Assembly: GCA_025267735.1 (NCBI GenBank)
Contig: CM046307.1
Span: 61,685,395-61,749,394, forward strand
Direction of reading: 5' to 3'
Length of the DNA: 64,000 nt
Origin: Mactra quadrangularis
Lineage: Eukaryota; Mollusca; Bivalvia; Venerida; Mactridae
In this document: positions 56,291-64,000 of the stretch, piece after piece
How the letters are laid out: each line of letters begins with the position of its first letter
Position numbering within the stretch: position 1 is the stretch's first letter
Program-made: the position numbers and the translations under genes
Notes under the pieces: generated by a model
What the model saw: only the letters and a program-made list of their open reading frames with translations
Databases searched by the model: none
Told to the model about the DNA's origin: nothing

Positions 56291-56775
56291 TATCGGCGTC
56301 GCAATTGTCAGATTTTTTGGGGAACTTTTTTGTCCCTTTTCAACCTCGTAGTTATGATTTTAGAACTTAGAAGTGAAAAAAATGAATACTTGTGAAGATA
56401 TTTTAATTAAATATGGTATGTTAATTCATTGTTACTACATCTTCATAACTATAGAGAGACATAACTCATGATGAATTATTTTTGAAATATGCCCCTATAT
56501 TTTAATGTTAAAATTTGTTCAGATTGAATTTTTTTAGTACCTAATTAAGATATCTAAATGAAAGTGGGTATGCTTTTTCATTGATGCTACGTCTTCTTAA
56601 CTATAAGGGACGTTACTATGGATGTATGTTATAGGAGTAATGCCTCTTTTATATTTGTATGAATTGGTAATTATTGTTTGACTGATTTATTTCTTTTGAA
56701 AAGTAAGATAAACCTTGCCATAAGCAAACTGCTCGAAAGGTCTAGCGCGCTGTACTTGGACTGCTCTTGTTAAAT
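56290..56775 (+). mobile_element. Interspersed repeat, second copy of the 24,713 type (3' end)
   Basis: Ends GGTCTAGCGCGCTGTACTTG and GACTGCTCTTGTTAA, nearly the same as 25,277-25,307. The 5' limit is uncertain; ATAACTATAGAGAGACATAA and related internal words suggest tandem variants as in the first copy. Confidence 0.45.
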
Positions 56776-57891
56776 TCTATTAATTATTACATAATAAATT
56801 ATTTTATAGATAATATTGCTGTACAAGTTCGATATTTTAACATAATCATAATCTTTATTTAAAAAAATAAGTTCAGGTCATCGTTCCTCCAGCACTCCAG
56901 TGCTTTGATTCATTCTGTCGTTATGATATCAAGCATAGACATGTCTATGGATATTAAGTATTGTTATTTTGCCGACCACGTCCTGGAATGCTTAGAATAT
57001 TAACTAATTTGGAATTGGTTTGATGTGCACTCTTCCACATACGGCATATACTATGTCTACTTGGCAAAGGTCTGTGTTTCAAACATTTGTTATGAATGAA
57101 TTAAACTAGATAGCACGCAATGACATTATAGAAGTACAAATAATAATTCAACACTCTTGGTTTAGTTTGAGTTTTGTCTACTGAATGCTATATAGAGTAT
57201 ATTCATTTGTATTAAAACTTTTAAACTACAAAGACATTGAATACTGCCAGAAAACGGATTGTAAATAAACAATGCAGGCTCGTTGGAACAGGTGGAGGGC
57301 TAGGGAAAGCTTATCCCTCCAATGAGTTTGAAAGTACTGTGATTTACACTAACCTGCCTTGGACAATCATGTGCATGTACACTCGATTATTAAATGTCAT
57401 AATATTTATAAAAAATACCATCGTAATAATTCAGCATGTTTGCTCTCCTTGTCAGATTTTAAGGCGTTTCCAATGTTTATATCCTATTCAGTAAGTCTCA
57501 ATGAATACCCCAGTCTCATAAGTACGCTTATTAAGTTTGCTATACAAATCCTTTATTGTCCTCAGCCTTTTTTAGGTAGGGCCTAAAACGGAGAAACGTC
57601 AGGTAACTGTGCCAACTGCTTGTCTCTCGATCCACTTGAAACATGGTCGTTCAATCGGAGAGATTACATTCAAGTATGTTTGACAATTTTCTTTAAACCC
57701 CTTGTAGTATAATCTATAAGTACCCTGGGTTATTCTTTGTCGTCATTTAATGATGCTCTAACCATTTTTTACAACTGACAACCTATTATCATTATAAACT
57801 GATTAACAATGATAGACCATACAACCACCCTGATAACAATTTTTTTTAAAAGAGAAATATTTTATACTATCTATTATACTAAATAGATAAT
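56776..57891. other. Non-coding stretch before the retrotransposon
   Basis: AT-rich; short ORFs only. The left LTR starts at 57892 after AAATAGATAAT. Confidence 0.4.
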
Positions 57892-58815
57892 TGTTGCAGA
57901 CTCAGAATGTTGATATTAGTTTAAATTAACAGTGACCCTTTGACATGTTTTGATATTGATCTTTGATTGCATTATATCAAATCAACTGTCTGTTTTAGTC
58001 TGGTTTTAATTATTCCCTGACCCTTTTCCATGTTGTAGCATTGTTTTTAATTGCACTATATCATGTCAACTGTCTGTCTTAATGTAGTTTTATAGCCTTC
58101 TGGTCCTGGCTTGCTGGGTGGTATTGTTTTTCCATATCTAAAGTTTAAGATTTGAACTTAGATGTTCGTTAAATGGTCCTTTCTGCCTTTCGATTGGTCA
58201 AGACAGTTTCTGGAAACATTAATTTTATGCAAATGCAAAATTTGCCGCCTTGCTACTGTGCAGTTTGAGTTTGGTATTCAAAAGGTTAAGAACAAATACT
58301 TTAGATTACTACAATTTCACTTTGATTGGGAAAGATACAATCGTTCAGTAAGTTTTCCTTTTGTTTTATTTTTACCTTTGCTCAGTAAAATAATTTGTTT
58401 AAATATTTTGTTCTAAATACTAAAGTTATCATTTTTGTTTAAGCAACATAATTACACTTATATTACTTCAGTAAATTAATACGCTATCTTTGTCATACTT
58501 TTGTACAATGAATATAAAACTCTGTTTTTCAATCAATTGTCAGTTTATTAAATAAATATCCACAGGATTCCTTATTTGTTATATTATGTTCTATTTTGTT
58601 AATTTGATAAATTGTTAATGTTCTCTTGACTTTATATTCATTTGTTTTGTACTGAGTATTTGTTTGTTTTTATATTTTGTTTTGTATCTTTTGTTATTTG
58701 ATTGTTTTGTATAACTTTCAGATAACCGCTAGTCAGCTGTAGAAATAAAAGTTGAAATAGCGCGTGTATTGCTTATTTGTTACCCCCAACACAAAGTGAA
58801 GCTGCCCACTACAAC
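57892..58815 (+). repeat. 5' LTR
   Basis: Starts TGTTGCAG. At least 57892-58795 is shared with the 3' LTR. The end is set near 58815 because CTACAAC there is a near inverted copy of the start, and a possible primer-binding TGG follows at 58831. AATAAA at 58744-58749 is a polyadenylation signal. The 84-codon ORF at 58162-58416 (repeated at 63367-63621) is LTR sequence. Confidence 0.85.
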
Positions 58816-59151
58816 TGTGTTGTAGTGTCTTGGACTTGCTTGCGGAGCATATGTGTACGATTCGTGTTCTGATAGTAAACAGGCAAACCAAGAGCCATTA
58901 CAGTTATTGAACGATTGTTTAACTTTAGTTCAAAGTTAAAATATAGTTATTGAACGGTATTTAACTTTTGTTCAAAGTTAGAATATAGTTATATATATAT
59001 ACGTGTATTGAACTTGTGTTCAAAGATAGTACAAAGTTATTGAATACCATCTTAGAAAGTGTTATATTTGGAGTTTATAAGTTTAGTTAAAAATTAGCTT
59101 GGACTTATTTGTTTAAATTGTGCATACCGGACTATTAAGTTTTTAGTAAAT
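58816..59151 (+). other. Retrotransposon leader with repeated stem-loops
   Basis: Contains three tandem variants of a unit of about 45-58 bp, each with TTGAAC...GTTCAA (58907/58928, 58950/58970, 59008/59018) that can form a small stem-loop. A fourth partial unit starts TTATTGAATACC near 59,036. Leader position fits a packaging or translation signal; the function is inferred only. Confidence 0.6.
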
Positions 59152-62100
59152 ATGGCTTCCGGTTCATCGATTGACGATGTAGTTAGTTTGAAGAGATCAG
59201 TAATTTCTCACAGTTCGACTGCGTCACGTAAACGGAAGGCAGAACTGCGCCTTCGCCAGTTACGTGAGAAACAAGATGCGGAACGAAGGAGCGAGGAGGT
59301 GAAACGGGAGATTGAACTCCAGTCGGCCCGACACGAAGTTGAAATGGCAGAACTAGAGGAGGAGGAAGATAGCGAAGACAGCAGATCGTTACCAGAAGTT
59401 CCAGTGCAAGAAGATCGTGTGAAGAATTATGTAAATAACTTACCTGTTAATTCAAATAGTGACAAACCTTGTGATAATGTGACAATGTATAACATTCAGG
59501 ACTTGTATGGTTTACCAAAACCGGAATTGTTAAGTTTTAATGGAAATCCTGTGGATTATTGTAAATTTATAAGCAATTTTGAATCCAATATTGAGGCTAG
59601 GGTAAGTGACAATAGATTAAGACTTAATTATTTAATTCAATTATGTCAGGGCGAGGCCAAATTTTGCATTGAAGATTGTGTTATAATGTCTCCAGATGAA
59701 GGTTATTTAAGGGCAAAGGCGATTTTAAAGTCTAGATATGGCAAACCCCATTTAGTGGCTAGGTCACATGTAGATGGCTTGATTAATGGTGGTGCTATTA
59801 GGAACAATGATGTAAAGGGATTGATGAACCTATCACTTCATATGGAAAAGTGTCACATAACTCTTTCCCAGTTAGGCTTCCTGTCCGATGTAAACAATAC
59901 AGAGAATTTAAGAAAAATAGTTAGAAGGTTGCCAATGCACATTAGATCCAAGTGGGCCGAACGTGCTAGCGGTTTGATTGAGCAGGGACTCGAACCAAGT
60001 TTTGACCACCTTTTAGCCTTTATTAAGGAACGTTCCATTGTTGCTAATACAATGTATGGTTATGACCTTGCGAATGAGGCCGGTAGACAAACGGTAAATT
60101 CGCCTAGAAATTCTAATGCTAACCCTTCCCAGCAAAATAAAGTAGTAACGTTATCTACTGGGTCTAATGAGAACAGTACAGGTAATTCTCCCTCAGAAAA
60201 ATACCCAAGGGGTCAATTATCTTGCGTTTATTGTAACGAGGCACATAAATTAAGGGAATGCAATAAATTTCGGTTAATTGATATTAACTCAAAGCTAAAT
60301 GTTATCAGAGAGTATAAAATGTGTGAAAATTGCATGAATTTTAAACATGTTGCCCAGGATTGTAGAAAGAATAGTTTTTGTAGAGTCCCAGGTTGTATTG
60401 GGAAACATAATACTATGTTTCACCGGGATTCAGGTGAGTATGAAATTGTTCAGGAAAAATATGTCGCTGCTTCTGAATCACATTGTAAACAGAATCAGGT
60501 AAGTTTGCGTATTGTCCCTGTAATTGTAAGCTCCAAGTCTGCACAGGTAGAGACTTATGCTCTCCTGGACGAAGGGAGCGATGTTACACTTTGTAGTGAT
60601 AGTTTAGTACAAAGGCTAGGGGTTGAAAGTAAACCTTGTAAGTTCACATTAACCACTGTGAACAAGTCTAGCCAGAATATTAACGGCAGAGAAGTGCAAC
60701 TGCAGGTAGGTGCATTAAATGGGAATCAAGTTATTGACCTTCAAAAGGTATGGTCTATTAAAGCATTGCCCATATCACTGCAGTCTCTGCCAGACCAGTC
60801 TGTAACAGGTAAGTGGAAACATTTAAGTGGTATACATTTACCAAAAATCAACGTAAGCAATGTTGAGTTACTTATTGGAAGTGACACCCCAGATGCCTTT
60901 TGGGTGGAAGAACAACGAATAGGTAAAAGCGGCGAGCCCTATGCACTGAAGACAGTACTAGGCTGGAGCATTATTGGTCCAACACCCAATGGACCATCAC
61001 AAGGTCAAGGGAATGTAAACTTTCAGCTTGTATCCAGTACTCAGTTATCTAGTGATAAGTTATGGGCAACCGACTCTCCGGATGTCAAGAGTTGTGGCAC
61101 TGGGATGTCTCAGAAAGACCATTGTGCTCTTTCGGCAATGAAAGGTACAATAGTCAAAGACAATGGTCATTATAAGTTGGGACTTTCCTTGAGGGACCCT
61201 GGTGTAAGCCTTCCTAACAACAGGTTAAATGGCCCTGAGTTTCTTAAAAGGAATGAAGCAGAATGGCCAGTTCAGGTAAGTAATGTTACCTTAAATGAAG
61301 ATGACATAGAGTTTAAACCTATGTCCAGTGTATTAAGTACGCATGGTAAGTATAATACATGTACTAGTGTGTTATTAAATAAGTTCTCCGACTGGCATAA
61401 GTTACAAAATGTAGTCGGTTGGCTGCTGCGTTTTAAGCAGTATTTAGTTGAGAAATTCCTACGGAAAGGACAAGATCTTAGCAATAAGGTAAGTAGTAAG
61501 TCTTTATGTGTGAGCGAAATACAAATGGCTGAGAAAGCTGTGTTCAAATTAGTCCAAAGGGAAATGTTTGAAAATGACATACGGAAACTTAAGGCTGATA
61601 AGCAAGTTTCTAGCTCAAGCTCTTTAAAAGGGCTATCTCCTGTCTTGATGGACGATGTTTTGCGAGTAGGTGGACGGGTAGGAAAGTCTGACCTACATGT
61701 AGATGCAAAGCATCAAATCATCTTGCCAGGTAACCATCATGTAACTAGAATTCTGATCCTTAAATACCATGAACAGAACGCACATATGGGTCCTGTCCAT
61801 ACTTTGTCCTTATTGCGACAGAAATATTGGATAATTCACGGACTGAAAACTGTTAAGTCAGTCCTAGGTAAGTGTATATCATGTAAGCAACAATTAGAAA
61901 GGCCTTTAGTTCAACAGATGGGCGATCTTCCAGAAGAACGACTCACACCTGATAAAGCACCTTTCACATTTGTCGGTGTCGATTATTTTGGTCCTATGAT
62001 TGTGAAATCTGGAAGACGTCATCTGAAAAGGTATGGCTGTTTATTTACTTGCATGACAACAAGGGCAGTGCACATTGAACTTGCTCATAGTTTGGATACA

Positions 62101-62868
62101 GACTCTTTCATTTGTGCACTGCGAAGATTTGTTAGCCGTAGAGGTGTCCCTGAAAAAATATTCAGTGACAATGGAAAAAATTTTGTGTCTGGTGAAAAGG
62201 TATTACGTGACAGCATACGTCAATTGAACCAAACCCAACTTGCAAAATTCTGTACGCAGCAGGAGATAAAATGGCACTTTAACCCCCCTTATGCTAGTCA
62301 CATGGGTGGTGTTTGGGAACGGCTGGTACGGTCTGTCAAAAGAGCTTTAAAGTCAGTCATTCGTGAACAACTTCTGAATGATGAAGCACTGTTGACATTG
62401 GTTGCTGAGGTAGAAAAAATCCTCAATGATCGACCCATCACTCAGGTAAGTTGTGATCAAAGGGACCCAGAGCCATTATCTCCAAATAACCTTCTAATAA
62501 TGAGGCAAAATGCTTCATTCCCACCAGGCGTATTTGACAAGCATGATGTCTATTGTAAAAGATGGTGGCGACAGGTACAGTATCTAGCTAATGTTTTCTG
62601 GAGAAGATGGGTTCTAGAATATCTGCCTACCCTACAGGTAAGACAAAAATGGTACAATCTTCAAAGGAATGTGTCCGTAAATGACCTCGTTCTCGTCTGT
62701 GATGAGCAATTATCTCGAGGTAAATGGCCATTAGGACTTGTTCTCGAAGTAAATAAAGGTAGAGACGGGTTAGTTAGGTCATGTAAGGTCAGAGCGAACG
62801 GATCTGTGAAAGTACGTCCTATTACAATGTTATGTATGTTAGAACAAGAATCCATTGATGCTAACTGA
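59152..62868 (+). CDS. BEL/Pao Gag-protease-integrase polyprotein, RT/RNase H missing, 1,238 residues
   Basis: Start ATG has a good context (A at -3, G at +4). Order of regions: charged coiled-coil N-terminus (about 24-78); Gag-like DUF1759 region (about 125-275, FNGNPVDYCKFISNF); zinc knuckles from C358 (CVYCNEAHKLREC, CENCMNFKHVAQDC); retropepsin-like DUF1758 with D473 in LLDEGSDVTLC; a stub of the RT-preceding segment (NGHYKLGLSLRDP, LPNNRL, to about 690). Then comes, without break, the segment that normally follows RNase H (GPEFLKRNEAEWP). After that: H2C2 zinc-binding (YHEQNAHMG ... CISC, from 873), integrase core with D944, D1006 and E1056, and a C-terminal DUF5641-like region (about 1,125-1,235). 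No Y-x-D-D polymerase box is present. Full BEL/Pao polyproteins run to about 1,700-1,900 residues. The frame is intact throughout. Confidence 0.93.
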   Translation: MASGSSIDDVVSLKRSVISHSSTASRKRKAELRLRQLREKQDAERRSEEVKREIELQSARHEVEMAELEEEEDSEDSRSLPEVPVQEDRVKNYVNNLPVNSNSDKPCDNVTMYNIQDLYGLPKPELLSFNGNPVDYCKFISNFESNIEARVSDNRLRLNYLIQLCQGEAKFCIEDCVIMSPDEGYLRAKAILKSRYGKPHLVARSHVDGLINGGAIRNNDVKGLMNLSLHMEKCHITLSQLGFLSDVNNTENLRKIVRRLPMHIRSKWAERASGLIEQGLEPSFDHLLAFIKERSIVANTMYGYDLANEAGRQTVNSPRNSNANPSQQNKVVTLSTGSNENSTGNSPSEKYPRGQLSCVYCNEAHKLRECNKFRLIDINSKLNVIREYKMCENCMNFKHVAQDCRKNSFCRVPGCIGKHNTMFHRDSGEYEIVQEKYVAASESHCKQNQVSLRIVPVIVSSKSAQVETYALLDEGSDVTLCSDSLVQRLGVESKPCKFTLTTVNKSSQNINGREVQLQVGALNGNQVIDLQKVWSIKALPISLQSLPDQSVTGKWKHLSGIHLPKINVSNVELLIGSDTPDAFWVEEQRIGKSGEPYALKTVLGWSIIGPTPNGPSQGQGNVNFQLVSSTQLSSDKLWATDSPDVKSCGTGMSQKDHCALSAMKGTIVKDNGHYKLGLSLRDPGVSLPNNRLNGPEFLKRNEAEWPVQVSNVTLNEDDIEFKPMSSVLSTHGKYNTCTSVLLNKFSDWHKLQNVVGWLLRFKQYLVEKFLRKGQDLSNKVSSKSLCVSEIQMAEKAVFKLVQREMFENDIRKLKADKQVSSSSSLKGLSPVLMDDVLRVGGRVGKSDLHVDAKHQIILPGNHHVTRILILKYHEQNAHMGPVHTLSLLRQKYWIIHGLKTVKSVLGKCISCKQQLERPLVQQMGDLPEERLTPDKAPFTFVGVDYFGPMIVKSGRRHLKRYGCLFTCMTTRAVHIELAHSLDTDSFICALRRFVSRRGVPEKIFSDNGKNFVSGEKVLRDSIRQLNQTQLAKFCTQQEIKWHFNPPYASHMGGVWERLVRSVKRALKSVIREQLLNDEALLTLVAEVEKILNDRPITQVSCDQRDPEPLSPNNLLIMRQNASFPPGVFDKHDVYCKRWWRQVQYLANVFWRRWVLEYLPTLQVRQKWYNLQRNVSVNDLVLVCDEQLSRGKWPLGLVLEVNKGRDGLVRSCKVRANGSVKVRPITMLCMLEQESIDAN

Positions 62869-63096
62869 TAACATTTTAAGCTTGTTGAGTGAACTTTTGT
62901 TTGTAAATAGTGTAAAAATGTTTCTGCGAATGTATGTATAATGTATGTATGTTTGTTTTTAAAATCTAGTTTTTTAAAAAATTGTTACTTTTGAACTTCA
63001 TTAAGTGTTAAGTAACAAATTGAGTATGGCATTCTTCGTCTTCCTTAAGTTTATAAGAATGAACTTATGTATGTAAAAAGGTTCATTGAGGGCCGG
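62869..63096 (+). other. 3' non-coding part of the retrotransposon
   Basis: Lies between the ORF stop and the 3' LTR. The expected polypurine tract is weak: TTGAGGGCCGG stands just before the LTR. Confidence 0.6.
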
Positions 63097-64000
63097 TGTT
63101 GCAGACTCAGAATGTTGATATTAGTTTAAATTAACAGTGACCCTTTGACATGTTTTGATATTGATCTTTGATTGCATTATATCAAATCAACTGTCTGTTT
63201 TAGTCTGGTTTTAATTATTCCCTGACCCTTTTCCATGTTGTAGCATTGTTTTTAATTGCACTATATCATGTCAACTGTCTGTCTTAATGTAGTTTTATAG
63301 CCTTCTGGTCCTGGCTTGCTGGGTGGTATTGTTTTTCCATATCTAAAGTTTAAGATTTGAACTTAGATGTTCGTTAAATGGTCCTTTCTGCCTTTCGATT
63401 GGTCAAGACAGTTTCTGGAAACATTAATTTTATGCAAATGCAAAATTTGCCGCCTTGCTACTGTGCAGTTTGAGTTTGGTATTCAAAAGGTTAAGAACAA
63501 ATACTTTAGATTACTACAATTTCACTTTGATTGGGAAAGATACAATCGTTCAGTAAGTTTTCCTTTTGTTTTATTTTTACCTTTGCTCAGTAAAATAATT
63601 TGTTTAAATATTTTGTTCTAAATACTAAAGTTATCATTTTTGTTTAAGCAACATAATTACACTTATATTACTTCAGTAAATTAATACGCTATCTTTGTCA
63701 TACTTTTGTACAATGAATATAAAACTCTGTTTTTCAATCAATTGTCAGTTTATTAAATAAATATCCACAGGATTCCTTATTTGTTATATTATGTTCTATT
63801 TTGTTAATTTGATAAATTGTTAATGTTCTCTTGACTTTATATTCATTTGTTTTGTACTGAGTATTTGTTTGTTTTTATATTTTGTTTTGTATCTTTTGTT
63901 ATTTGATTGTTTTGTATAACTTTCAGATAACCGCTAGTCAGCTGTAGAAATAAAAGTTGAAATAGCGCGTGTATTGCTTATTTGTTACCCCCAACACAAA
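63097..64000 (+). repeat. 3' LTR, truncated by the window end
   Basis: Starts TGTTGCAG and follows the 5' LTR base for base, as far as I could compare by eye, to the last base of the window (equivalent to 58795). Its end and the target-site duplication are outside the window. Confidence 0.92.

Larger units (their letters stand above)
57892..64000 (+). mobile_element. BEL/Pao-type LTR retrotransposon lacking RT and RNase H, 3' LTR cut by window end
   Basis: Left LTR from 57892 and right LTR from 63097 match at a constant offset of 5,205 bp with no difference seen up to 64000. Between them are a leader of about 340 bp, one 1,238-codon ORF and 228 bp of 3' non-coding sequence. LTRs start TGTTGCAG. 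Domain content of the ORF places it in BEL/Pao. The missing polymerase means it would need enzyme from another element. Confidence 0.92.

Noticed and set aside
58162..58416. 84-codon ORF, repeated at 63,367-63,621
   Set aside because: It is inside the LTR and occurs twice because the LTR does; no domain seen.

Overview
The window is AT-rich animal nuclear DNA. Genes are split by many introns with GT/AG borders, and the spaces between exons are packed with tRNA-headed SINEs, small inverted-repeat elements (MITEs), DNA transposons, minisatellites and one LTR retrotransposon. Together these suggest a lophotrochozoan genome, most likely a bivalve mollusc. The species cannot be named from this sequence alone.

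Layout. (1) 1 to about 17,265, + strand: the 3' part of a multi-exon gene for a type I membrane protein. It encodes EGF-like and laminin-type EGF modules, then a SEA-like domain, one transmembrane helix and a charged cytoplasmic tail. I could join 18 exons with consistent phases (764 residues up to the stop if both tail exons are used). The 5' end lies outside the window. The largest tail exon is present twice in tandem. (2) 18,583-20,100: a Tc1-like transposon with an intact 340-residue DD34E transposase on the - strand. (3) 20,160-24,140: a 28-bp minisatellite split by a 3-kb inverted-repeat element. (4) 24,600-27,620: more tandem arrays, including a 22-bp array with a six-unit higher-order period and a nuclear-receptor-like half-site in most units. 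(5) 27,780-30,690: SINEs and a MITE nested in another MITE. (6) 30,688-31,003, + strand: first coding exon of a secreted somatomedin-B protein resembling the TINAG/TINAG-like family; no later exon was found. (7) 31,000-57,890: non-coding, with SINEs, MITEs, hairpins and a 29-copy, 37-bp minisatellite that grew inside an interspersed repeat. (8) 57,892-64,000: a BEL/Pao-type LTR retrotransposon whose single 1,238-residue ORF has Gag-like, zinc-knuckle, protease and integrase regions but no reverse transcriptase or RNase H. Its two LTRs look identical over the visible 904 bp.

The host genes are unrelated to each other. The strongest candidates for something new are the retrotransposon without reverse transcriptase (with repeated perfect 5' splice-site sequences in its ORF and repeated stem-loops in its leader), the 22-bp higher-order array, the origin of the 37-bp minisatellite, and the duplicated cytoplasmic exon. 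All calls are from reading the sequence; no database search was run.
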